DNA from: Planctomycetia bacterium
GTDB lineage: Bacteria; Planctomycetota; UBA1135; GCA-002686595
Assembly (NCBI GenBank): GCA_005778045.1
Contig: SXKQ01000119.1
Coordinates: 1-13,488 of the forward strand
Direction: 5' to 3'
Length of the DNA stretch: 13,488 bases
In this document: in pieces, positions 8,057 to 13,488 of the stretch
How the letters are laid out: every line of letters begins with the position of its first letter
Numbering within the stretch: position 1 is the first letter of the stretch
The notes under the pieces: generated by a model
The model's input: only the letters and a program-made list of their open reading frames with translations
The model's database searches: none
What the model was told of the DNA's origin: nothing
Made by a program: the position numbers and the translations under genes

Positions 8057-8341
8057 GTGCTCCTGAGGACGACCCCCGACACCTTTGGCCGTGAGTTCCT
8101 GAACGAGGCCCGCAGGCTGCTCGACGGGCCGCCGATTTACTACGCCGTCATGAAGCGCGTGGAGCGCTTCGGCAAGGAAGAGCTCCTGCCCTGCCTGCGC
8201 GAGCACGCCGGCGCGACCTACGCCGACCTCCAGCGCCCGCGTCTCGAGGACGACCCGCGTGCCCTGGCGCGCTACTTGTTCCAAGCACGGCGCCGGCAGG
8301 CCAGCGCAGCGCTTCTATGCGCCCTGATCGGGCTGCCCTGA
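8057..8341 (+). CDS. Hypothetical protein, 94 residues
   Basis: I do not recognise this small protein. It is probably real: codons have G/C in most third positions, the composition is protein-like and lacks the Arg/Ala/Pro richness of shadow ORFs, and there are no stops from the GTG at 8057 (directly after an in-frame TAG) to TGA at 8339-8341. It is soluble and probably mostly helical: FLNEARRLLDGPPIYYAVMKRVERFGKEELLPCLREHAG, then DDPRALARYLFQARRRQASAALLCALIGLP, with two to three cysteines, many charged residues and no membrane segment or signal peptide. It starts 22 bases after the YfhO-like gene and could be the last gene of that unit, but no good ribosome binding site is visible. An ATG at 8149 would give a shorter protein. 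The opposite-strand ORF over the same bases looks less protein-like. Confidence 0.6.
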   Translation: MLLRTTPDTFGREFLNEARRLLDGPPIYYAVMKRVERFGKEELLPCLREHAGATYADLQRPRLEDDPRALARYLFQARRRQASAALLCALIGLP

Positions 8342-8366
8342 TCGCGCTTTCTTGAGCGCGGATCAG
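8338..8366. terminator. Hairpin between convergent genes, probable bidirectional terminator
   Basis: CTGATCGCGCT (8338-8348) pairs with AGCGCGGATCAG (8355-8366) over 11 base pairs with one bulged G, leaving a six-base loop (TTCTTG). The stem contains the stop codons of both converging genes: TGA at 8339-8341 on the plus strand and the OsmC stop at 8363-8365 on the minus strand. No T-tract follows on either side, so termination efficiency is uncertain. Confidence 0.5.
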
Positions 8367-8869
8367 CCGAGCTTGAGCTCGGTCTGGATCGGGGTGGCGT
8401 TGCGCAGGGCGTCGAAGATCGGGCAGTGCGCATCGACGGCGCGCTGGAGCTCTTCGTAGCGCGCGCGCGGCTCGGGACCGCTGATGCGCAGGTGCACGCG
8501 CACGGCGCCGAATCCGGGCCGGACTTTCGCGTCGAGGCCGAACACGCCGCGCACATCGAGATCGCCTTCGACTTCGACCGCGAGCTTGTCGAAGCGGATA
8601 CCGAGGCGATCCGCCCACAGCCGATACGTGATCAGCTGACAGGAACCGAGCGCCGCGAGCGCGTACTCGAGCGGTGTCGCGCCCTTGTTGCCGCCGCCGA
8701 GCGACTGCGGCTCATCGACGACCACGCGGTGCCCCGTGCCCGTCGTGCCGTGGCACTCCATCAGGCCCGCGAGCTCTTGCGACACCTTGAACGTGGCCTT
8801 GGCGTTTCCGGCATCCGCGGCGACCGCCGCACCTACACCCTCGAAAATTGCGTCCAGTGACATACCCAT
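8363..8869 (-). CDS. OsmC-like family protein (thiol peroxidase fold)
   Basis: This 168-residue protein belongs to the OsmC/Ohr superfamily, whose members reduce organic hydroperoxides through a pair of cysteines in a dimer. The pattern NKGATPLEYALAALGSCQLI contains the first redox cysteine (Cys77), and AHCPIFDALRNATPIQTEL contains the second (Cys149). The central strands KLAVEVEGDLDVRGVFG and VRVHLRISG fit the fold. An extra cysteine sits in the N-terminal part (Cys39 in MECHG), outside the usual pair. The start is ambiguous between the ATGs at 8869 and 8863; neither has a clear Shine-Dalgarno, and a TTG at 8899 is less likely. It lies 36 bases after the HAD hydrolase on the same strand. It is neither a classical OsmC nor Ohr by sequence, more a general OsmC-family member; the peroxidase role is inferred from the cysteine pair. 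Confidence 0.88.
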   Translation of the reverse strand: MGMSLDAIFEGVGAAVAADAGNAKATFKVSQELAGLMECHGTTGTGHRVVVDEPQSLGGGNKGATPLEYALAALGSCQLITYRLWADRLGIRFDKLAVEVEGDLDVRGVFGLDAKVRPGFGAVRVHLRISGPEPRARYEELQRAVDAHCPIFDALRNATPIQTELKLG

Positions 8870-8905
8870 AGCGATACGAACGGCGCCCGGCCCTGTCAAC
8901 TTGAG

Positions 8906-9784
8906 TCAGCGCAGCTCCGCGAGCGCGTACAAAGCGTGAGCGGACTCCGCGGCCAGCGCGCGTGCCGTCTCCTCGATGTCGAGCGCGCCGTGCTCGCGCA
9001 GCTCGTCGCGATGGATGCCGGAAGCGATGAAGAGAGCATCGAGGCCCTCGCGGTTGGCGCCGCGCACGTCGGTGCCGATGCCGTCTCCGATGGCGAGTAC
9101 GCGCGCGCGGTCGACGGAGCGGCCGAGGAGCAACTCGAGCTCGCGCAGGGCGAGCGAGTAAATCGGCGCGTGGGGCTTGCCGGCCATGACGACACGCCCG
9201 CCGAGGGCCTCGTAGTCACGGGCGAGCACACCGGCGCACCAGTGCAGTCGCTCGCCAAGTCGCACCACGATGTCGGGATTGGCGCACACCATCTCGAGGC
9301 CGCGCTCGCACGCACGCGCGAGGCGCTCGCGGTAGTGCTCCGGTTCATCCTCGTCGAAGTCATCGAGGCCGGTGACGCCCAGAAAGACCGCGTCTTCGAG
9401 CGCGGCGAGCTGCATGCCGAGCCCGTCCCACAGCACACTGTCGCTGCGAGGGCCGATCAGGTGCATGGGGCCAGGCGCGCGCGCCGCAAGCTCGCCACGA
9501 ATCGCATCGCCGCTGGTCACGATCACGTCCCATGCATCGCGCGCGACGCCGATGCGGTCGAGCTGGCGCGGTATCGGGTCGCGGGGCTTGGGGACATTGG
9601 TGAGCAGAATCACGCGGCCGCCGCTGGCGCGAAACGCGGAGAGCGCTTGCACCGCGCTCGCGAACGGTCGCTGGCCGTTGTGCACGACGCCCCACAGGTC
9701 GCACAACACCGCGTCGTAGCGCTCGCGCAGGGCGTGCAGGCCGGCTGGAACCGCAGGCAGCCGCTCTCGTCCTTCGCTCGACAT
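8906..9784 (-). CDS. HAD-superfamily class IIA hydrolase (TIGR01459 type)
   Basis: This 292-residue cytosolic protein has the HAD motifs of the class IIA phosphatase-like group. Motif I is CDLWGVVHNG with the nucleophile Asp29; the position two residues on is Trp31 where the general HAD pattern has an acid/base Asp. As I recall it, the DxWGVxHxG form is typical of the TIGR01459 subfamily. Motif II is ILLTNVPKPRD (Thr62/Asn63), motif III is MAGKPHAPIY with Lys203, and motif IV is AIGDGIGTDVRGA with Asp234 and Asp239. A C2-type cap domain lies between motifs II and III. Relatives are annotated as sugar phosphatases or NagD-like, but no substrate is established. Start: ATG at 9784, the first in frame near CDLWG; no strong ribosome binding site. 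It is the first gene of a minus-strand pair with the OsmC-like gene and is divergent from the glycosyltransferase. Confidence 0.9.
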   Translation of the reverse strand: MSSEGRERLPAVPAGLHALRERYDAVLCDLWGVVHNGQRPFASAVQALSAFRASGGRVILLTNVPKPRDPIPRQLDRIGVARDAWDVIVTSGDAIRGELAARAPGPMHLIGPRSDSVLWDGLGMQLAALEDAVFLGVTGLDDFDEDEPEHYRERLARACERGLEMVCANPDIVVRLGERLHWCAGVLARDYEALGGRVVMAGKPHAPIYSLALRELELLLGRSVDRARVLAIGDGIGTDVRGANREGLDALFIASGIHRDELREHGALDIEETARALAAESAHALYALAELR

Positions 9785-9898
9785 GGGGCAGTCACTTTAC
9801 TTCGCAGCGGCAACTTCTTCCCGCGTCCGGGTGCGCCCCGTCAGGTCGCGCACAGCGCGGGAAGCGCGCCTGCCGAAGGACTATGCTCGCTTCCGCCG
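9785..9898. promoter_or_regulatory. Divergent intergenic region between the HAD and glycosyltransferase genes
   Basis: The 114 bases between the two starts should contain both promoters. The arms CTTCCCGCG (9817-9825) and CGCGGGAAG (9856-9864) are perfect inverted repeats separated by 30 bases, a possible operator pair or long hairpin. TATGCT at 9882-9887 resembles a -10 element pointing at the glycosyltransferase, but it lies only 11 bases from the start and has no matching -35, so a promoter call would be speculative. Confidence 0.3.
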
Positions 9899-11059
9899 AT
9901 GCGTGTCCTCGTCACTTCGCCGATCTTCCCGCCGGACCTCGGCGGGCCGGCCGTCTACGTGCCGAGCCTCGGACGCTTTCTCGTGGAGCGCGGCCACGAC
10001 GTGACCGTGGTGGCGTTCTGCGCGGACCCCGAGCCCAAGGGCTATCCCTTCCGAGTGGTCGCGATCGAGCGCGGTCCGCTACTCCTGCGCTACCTCAAGG
10101 CGGCGTGGGCGACCTTCCGTGAGGCGCGCAAGGCCGACGTCGTGTACGTGAACGAGCATCTCGCGCTGCTCCACGTCGCTGCGGCGCGCCTTGCGGGCCG
10201 CAAGGCGATGATCCGCCTGATGGTCGACGGCGCTTGGGAGATCAGCCATCGCAAGGGCTGGATCGACGGCGACGACATCGAGACCTTCGAGGGCAAGTCG
10301 TATGGCTGGAAGGTCGGCCTCGCGCGGCGGCTGCAGCGCCTTTGGTGGGGCTGGTGCCACCAGCTGATCGCATGCAGCGACTTTCTCCGGCGTATTCCGA
10401 TCGAGCGCTACGGCGTGCCGGAGCGCAAGGTCGAGCTCGTCTACAACGCATACCATGGGCCAAAGGCCGCGGACGTCGCGGGTGGTCGCGCAGCGGCGCG
10501 GGCGCGCCTCGGACTCGACCCGCGCAAGCGCTACCTGCTCACGATCTGCCGCCTGATGGTGTGGAAGCGCGTCGACGGCATCTTGCGTGCGCTGGCGCAG
10601 CTCCCCGAGGACGTCGAGCTGCTCGTCGCGGGCGACGGCGACATGCTCGAGCCGTGGAGGCAGCTCGCGCGCGAGCTCGGCGTCGAGAAGCGCGCGCACT
10701 TCCTCGGCAACCTGCCCTACGAGCGCATTCCCGACCACATCGGTGCCGCGGACGTGTTCGTGCTGAACAGCGAGTACGAGGGACTGTCCCACACCTTGCT
10801 GGAGGTGAGCGCTCTGGGCACCCCGATCGTGTGCACGCGGATCGGGGGCAATCCCGAAGTGGTCGAGCACGGGACCAACGGCTTCCTCGTCCCGCTGCGC
10901 GACGACGTCGCCCTGCGCGACGCGATCGCCCGCCTGCTCGATGATCCACAGCTGGCGCAGCGCTTTGTGGCCGTCGGCCTCGAGCGCATGCAGCGCTTCG
11001 ACCGCCAGCGCACCTTCGGCCGCATCGAGCAGGTCCTCGCGGGCCTCGCCCGGCGCTGA
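9899..11059 (+). CDS. GT4-family glycosyltransferase (GT-B fold)
   Basis: This 386-residue retaining-type glycosyltransferase of group 1 transfers a sugar from a nucleotide-sugar to an unknown acceptor, at the cytosolic face of the membrane. The N-terminal Rossmann domain starts with MRVLVTSPIFPPDLGGPAVYVPSLGRFLVERGHDVTVVAF, with the Gly-Gly acceptor/donor loop at 15-16. The C-terminal domain shows LLTICRLMVWKRVDG (213-227) with the phosphate-binding Arg218/Lys223, LLVAGDGDM, HFLGNLPYERIPDHIGAADVFVLNS, the E-x7-E pair Glu294/Glu302 in EYEGLSHTLLE, and GTPIVCTRIGGNPEVVEHGTNGFLV. The frame is open about 320 codons upstream, but that part is antisense to the HAD gene; the ATG at 9899 begins the typical first strand. 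No good Shine-Dalgarno is seen. It stands alone, with 153 bases before the TetR gene. Its sugar and acceptor cannot be told from sequence. Confidence 0.93.
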   Translation: MRVLVTSPIFPPDLGGPAVYVPSLGRFLVERGHDVTVVAFCADPEPKGYPFRVVAIERGPLLLRYLKAAWATFREARKADVVYVNEHLALLHVAAARLAGRKAMIRLMVDGAWEISHRKGWIDGDDIETFEGKSYGWKVGLARRLQRLWWGWCHQLIACSDFLRRIPIERYGVPERKVELVYNAYHGPKAADVAGGRAAARARLGLDPRKRYLLTICRLMVWKRVDGILRALAQLPEDVELLVAGDGDMLEPWRQLARELGVEKRAHFLGNLPYERIPDHIGAADVFVLNSEYEGLSHTLLEVSALGTPIVCTRIGGNPEVVEHGTNGFLVPLRDDVALRDAIARLLDDPQLAQRFVAVGLERMQRFDRQRTFGRIEQVLAGLARR

Positions 11060-11075
11060 AGCCACCGGGGGCAGG

Positions 11076-11097
11076 GGCCGATCGGCCGATTTCGGCC
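11076..11097. repeat. Cluster of overlapping GGCCGA/TCGGCC palindromes
   Basis: GGCCGATCGGCC (11076-11087) is a perfect 12-base palindrome. It overlaps a second inverted pair, GGCCGA at 11084-11089 and TCGGCC at 11092-11097. The outer copies can also pair (11076-11081 with 11092-11097, ten-base loop). It begins 16 bases after the glycosyltransferase stop, so it may act as a weak terminator, though no T-tract follows. It could equally be a protein-binding site or chance in GC-rich DNA. Confidence 0.3.
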
Positions 11098-11171
11098 AGC
11101 AGCGGCGCCACGCTGCAGCCACGCCGGGCGCCGCTTCGCATACGGCCTCCTTGCGGTGCCGTCCGCGGTCG

Positions 11172-11194
11172 GTTACTGAACAGTGTTCAGAAAC
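11172..11194. promoter_or_regulatory. Palindromic operator upstream of the TetR gene
   Basis: The core CTGAACAGTGTTCAG (11176-11190) is a perfect inverted repeat (seven-base arms CTGAACA and TGTTCAG around a central G). Symmetry continues outward to GTT and AAC after one mismatch on each side, giving 22 of 23 positions consistent with dyad symmetry apart from that pair. A third half-site CTGAAC follows at 11194-11199. It ends 18 bases before the TetR start, where an autorepressor would bind. A weak candidate promoter, TTGCGG (11151-11156), 17 bases, TACTGA (11174-11179), would have its -10 inside the operator. Operators of this TGAACA-TGTTCA type are common for TetR repressors of efflux operons. 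Confidence 0.75.
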
Positions 11195-11212
11195 TGAACG
11201 CAGGTCACACCC

Positions 11213-11863
11213 ATGCCCTCCTCCGACCGTCGAGCCCGCGAGCGCCAGCAAGTTCGGGAGCGCATTCTCTCCGCCGCGCGCAGGCTGTTCGCCCAGCACG
11301 GCTTCGAGGCCGTCACCCTGCGCAAGATCGCCGCGGCGATCGACTACGCGCCCGGCGCGATCTACCTGCACTTCAAGGACAAGGAGGAGCTGATCCGCAC
11401 GCTGTGCCTCGCCGACTTCGACGAGGTGACTCGCGCCGTCGCTCCGATGGCCCGCATCGCCGACCCGATCGAGCGCATCCGGCGCATGGGGCGGGCCTAC
11501 GTGGCGTTCGCGCTCAAGCACCCGCACAGCTACCGACTCCTGTTCCTGCAGCGCTCGCCTTACGAGCACGACGCGCGCGCGCTCGAGCGCCGGGGCGACC
11601 CGCGGCGCGACGGTCACGCGTTCCTGAAGCTCGCGGCGCAGGAAGCCATCGAGCAGGGCCGCACGCACGGCGAGTTCCGCGACGCCGAGCTGGTCACGGA
11701 GACTTTCTGGGCCGCCGTGCACGGCGTGGCCTCACTCGAGATCAACTTCAGCGGTGACTCGTGGGTGCAGTGGCGCCCGGTGCGCAAGCGCACGGAAGCC
11801 ATGATCGACGCGGTGCTCGCCGGCATGGGCGCCGAAACGGCCAGCAGGCGGGGTGCTCGGTGA
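11213..11863 (+). CDS. TetR-family transcriptional regulator with WHG-type C-terminal domain
   Basis: This 216-residue protein has an N-terminal TetR helix-turn-helix (about residues 15-62): RERILSAARRLFAQHGFEAVTLRKIAAAIDYAPGAIYLHFKDKEELI, with the recognition helix around YAPGAIYLHF. The C-terminal ligand/dimer domain carries ETFWAAVHGVASLEI (163-177), the W-x3-HG signature of the WHG C-terminal domain. Repressors of this kind release DNA when they bind a small hydrophobic ligand. The palindromic operator directly upstream suggests autoregulation and control of the two following ABC transporter genes, since the stop codon overlaps the permease start. AGG about 8 bases before the ATG is a weak Shine-Dalgarno. 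The arginine-rich first ten residues are normal for such regulators. The ligand is unknown. Confidence 0.94.
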   Translation: MPSSDRRARERQQVRERILSAARRLFAQHGFEAVTLRKIAAAIDYAPGAIYLHFKDKEELIRTLCLADFDEVTRAVAPMARIADPIERIRRMGRAYVAFALKHPHSYRLLFLQRSPYEHDARALERRGDPRRDGHAFLKLAAQEAIEQGRTHGEFRDAELVTETFWAAVHGVASLEINFSGDSWVQWRPVRKRTEAMIDAVLAGMGAETASRRGAR

Positions 11864-13020
11864 TTCGCATCGCGCTGCGCATGCTCGTCGGCGACCGGCT
11901 CAAGTACATCGGCCTCGTCGCGGGCCTCGCCTTTGCCACGCTGCTCATCACGCAGCAGGGTTCGATCTTCGCAGGCTTCACGCGCCGCTCGGGCTCGTGG
12001 ATCCGCGACACAGGGCAGGCCGACCTGTGGATCATGGACCCGCAGGTCGAGTTCACCGAGGACCGCAAGGCGATGCAGGACAGCGCGCTCCTGAAGGTGC
12101 GCGGCGTCGAGGGCATCGAGTGGGCCGTGCCGCTCTACAAGTCCTACGTGCAGGCGCGCCTGCAGGACGGCACCCGCGTCGTGGTGCGCATGATCGGCCT
12201 CGATGACGCCACGCTGACAGGCGGCCCTCCGATCATGGAGCAGGGCACGCTCGAGCTGCTCAAGCAGGACCGCGCGATCCTCGTCGACGCGCGCGACGTC
12301 GACGACGGCCTCCAACTGCGGCGCGGCGTCGGAGACGATGGTCCGCGCGAGCTGCGAGTTGGCGACCGCGTTGACCTCAATGAGCACGAGACCGTCGTCG
12401 TCGGCACGTTCCGGCGCACACGCGAGTTCTTCTGGGATCCCGTCGTCTACACGACCTACAGCCGCGCCCTGCGCATGGCACCGCCCGAGCGCAAGTCGCT
12501 GGGCTACGTGCTGGCGCGCGTGAAACCCGGCTTCGACCCGTACGAGGTGGGCCGCCGCGTAGAGGAAACCACGCGCCTGCGCGCCGACACGAGCGACGAC
12601 TACGAGGCGCGCTCGATGGACTTCATCCTCGACAAGACGGGAATCCTGCCGAACTTCGGCATCACCATCGCGCTCGGCTTCGTGATCGGCGTGCTGATCT
12701 CGGGCCAGCTGCTCTACAACTTCATCCTAGAGAACCAGCGCGCCTTCGCGGCGATGAAGGCCATGGGCGCGAGCAACATGCTGCTCCTGCGCATGGTGTT
12801 CGCGCAGGTGCTGTTCGCGGCCTTCATCGGCTTCGGGCTCGGCGTGGGCGTCACGGCGCTCGTCGGTCAGCTGCTGCACGACTCGAAACTCGCCTTCCAC
12901 ATGGCGTGGCAGGTGCCGGTGTTCGGCGGCCTCGCGATCCTCGTCTGCTGCCTCATCGCTGCCGCGATCTCCATCCAGCGTGTCCTGCGTCTGGAGCCGG
13001 CCGTCGTGTTCAAGGGCTAG
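11860..13020 (+). CDS. ABC transporter permease, FtsX/MacB (DevC-like) type
   Basis: This 386-residue inner-membrane permease has four predicted membrane helices: one near the N-terminus (about 16-36) and three toward the C-terminus (about 265-288, 310-337, 352-372). They surround a large periplasmic domain (about 40-260). That is the FtsX/MacB topology, where the transporter moves or extracts substrates by mechanotransmission. The sequence IALRMLVGDRLKYIGLVAGLAFATLLITQQGSIFAGF, ADLWIMDP, FWDPVVYTTYSRAL, NFGITIALGFVIGVLISGQLLYNF and the end RVLRLEPAVVFKG are typical of the DevC-like permeases that usually occur with an ATPase and a HlyD-type adaptor. The GTG start at 11860 overlaps the TetR stop in the four bases GTGA, with GGCGGGG about 7 bases upstream as a good ribosome binding site, so translation is probably coupled. 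The frame is open up to 11761 without coding character. Substrate unknown. Confidence 0.9.
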   Translation: MIRIALRMLVGDRLKYIGLVAGLAFATLLITQQGSIFAGFTRRSGSWIRDTGQADLWIMDPQVEFTEDRKAMQDSALLKVRGVEGIEWAVPLYKSYVQARLQDGTRVVVRMIGLDDATLTGGPPIMEQGTLELLKQDRAILVDARDVDDGLQLRRGVGDDGPRELRVGDRVDLNEHETVVVGTFRRTREFFWDPVVYTTYSRALRMAPPERKSLGYVLARVKPGFDPYEVGRRVEETTRLRADTSDDYEARSMDFILDKTGILPNFGITIALGFVIGVLISGQLLYNFILENQRAFAAMKAMGASNMLLLRMVFAQVLFAAFIGFGLGVGVTALVGQLLHDSKLAFHMAWQVPVFGGLAILVCCLIAAAISIQRVLRLEPAVVFKG

Positions 13021-13024
13021 TGGC

Positions 13025-13488
13025 ATGGACGTGACGACTTCGACCCGTGTGGCGGTCTCGTGTCGCGGGGTGACCAAGACCTTCGGCGAGGGCGAGAACG
13101 CCGTGCAAGCGCTGCGCGGAGTCGACCTCGAGGTGCTGCTCGGGCAGTTGACGATGCTCGTCGGTCCCTCGGGCTGTGGCAAAACGACGTTGATCTCCGT
13201 CATCGCGGGCATCCTCGAGCGCTCGGCGGGCGAGTGCGCCGTCCTCGGAGAGGACACGAGTCGCCTTCCCGATCGCCAGCGCGCGGCGTGGCGCGGCCGA
13301 AACGTCGGCTTCGTATTCCAGGCCCTCAATCTCGTGCCGACGCTCACGGCGGCCGAGAACGTCGCGATCCCGCTCCTGATCCTCGGCGTCGAGTACAAGG
13401 AGGCCCTCGCGCGAGCAGGCGTGATGCTCGAGCGCGTCGGACTCGCTGCGCGCACGCGCTCGCTGCCGGCGCAGCTGTCCGGCGGCCA
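13025..13488 (+). CDS. ABC transporter ATP-binding protein (MacB/LolD-like), 3' truncated by window edge
   Basis: The first 154 residues of an ABC ATPase are visible: the A-loop region ahead of Walker A, Walker A GPSGCGKTT (47-55, Lys53), the LolD/MacB-like RLPDRQRAAWRGRNVGFVFQALNLVPTLTAAENVAIPLLI with the Q-loop glutamine at residue 99, and the signature LSGG at 151-154. The sequence stops there because the window ends; Walker B and the H-loop lie beyond it. The ATG at 13025 is four bases after the permease stop, and AAGGG lies about 10 bases upstream. It powers the preceding permease, and the pair should form the export complex. This group of ATPases serves FtsX-type permeases, as in MacB and DevA. 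Confidence 0.92.
   Translation, partial: MDVTTSTRVAVSCRGVTKTFGEGENAVQALRGVDLEVLLGQLTMLVGPSGCGKTTLISVIAGILERSAGECAVLGEDTSRLPDRQRAAWRGRNVGFVFQALNLVPTLTAAENVAIPLLILGVEYKEALARAGVMLERVGLAARTRSLPAQLSGG

Noticed and set aside
8024..8284. 86-codon minus-strand ORF opposite the 94-residue hypothetical
   Set aside because: Its product is less protein-like and its codon third positions are less G/C-rich than those of the plus-strand frame, so the plus strand is preferred, though not proven.
8936..9898. N-terminal extension of the glycosyltransferase frame by about 320 codons
   Set aside because: It is antisense to the HAD hydrolase, and the GT-B fold begins precisely at the ATG at 9899.
10079..11722. 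547-codon minus-strand open frame across the glycosyltransferase and TetR genes
   Set aside because: Antisense to two well-supported genes; no recognisable domain.
12727..13455. 242-codon minus-strand ORF at the right end
   Set aside because: Antisense to the ABC permease and the Walker A-containing ATPase, whose identities are clear.

Overview
This window is high-GC bacterial chromosome, with third codon positions dominated by G/C. It is dense with genes: no gene-free stretch reaches 300 bases. I see no tRNA, rRNA, CRISPR array, insertion sequence, attachment site or phage gene. The gene mix is a divergent second-type GroEL, a choice-of-anchor I secreted protein, a YfhO-type membrane protein, RtcB, and a TetR/FtsX-type permease/ATPase efflux operon. 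It would suit a Planctomycetota, Myxococcota or other delta-proteobacteria-like lineage, but this is an impression and not a phylogenetic result.

Left part (1-2464), all on the minus strand and read right to left: a small Sel1-repeat lipoprotein, then pgeF (peptidoglycan editing factor, multicopper polyphenol oxidase/DUF152 fold), then a decayed groEL paralogue. The groEL copy starts normally at 1029 but is broken by two frame changes and three in-frame TAG codons, and it runs off the left edge. Just upstream of this group is a strong GC-rich hairpin (2593-2622). It lies after the stop of the next minus-strand gene (2652-4250), a secreted choice-of-anchor I beta-propeller-like protein with a clear signal peptide and no recognisable C-terminal anchor.

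Middle part (4251-8341), plus strand: a 130-140 base divergent intergenic region leads into rtcB (RNA ligase, all catalytic residues present). This is followed 15 bases later by a large polytopic YfhO-like membrane protein, and then by a short unrecognised 94-residue ORF. The last ORF converges on the next minus-strand pair, with a hairpin covering both stop codons.

Right part (8363-13488): a minus-strand pair, a HAD-IIA hydrolase of the TIGR01459 type followed by an OsmC-like protein, is divergent from a plus-strand GT4 glycosyltransferase. Then comes a TetR regulator with a near-perfect palindromic operator just upstream of its start. It overlaps by 4 bases an FtsX/MacB-type ABC permease, and the matching ATPase is cut off by the window edge exactly at its LSGG signature. 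These three genes look like one autoregulated export operon, whose adaptor (HlyD-like) would be expected beyond the window.

I did not find a convincing new multi-gene system. The observations most worth a second look are the amber-only groEL pseudogene, the TetR operator architecture, the unrecognised 94-residue ORF with its convergent hairpin, and the hairpins in the intergenic regions.
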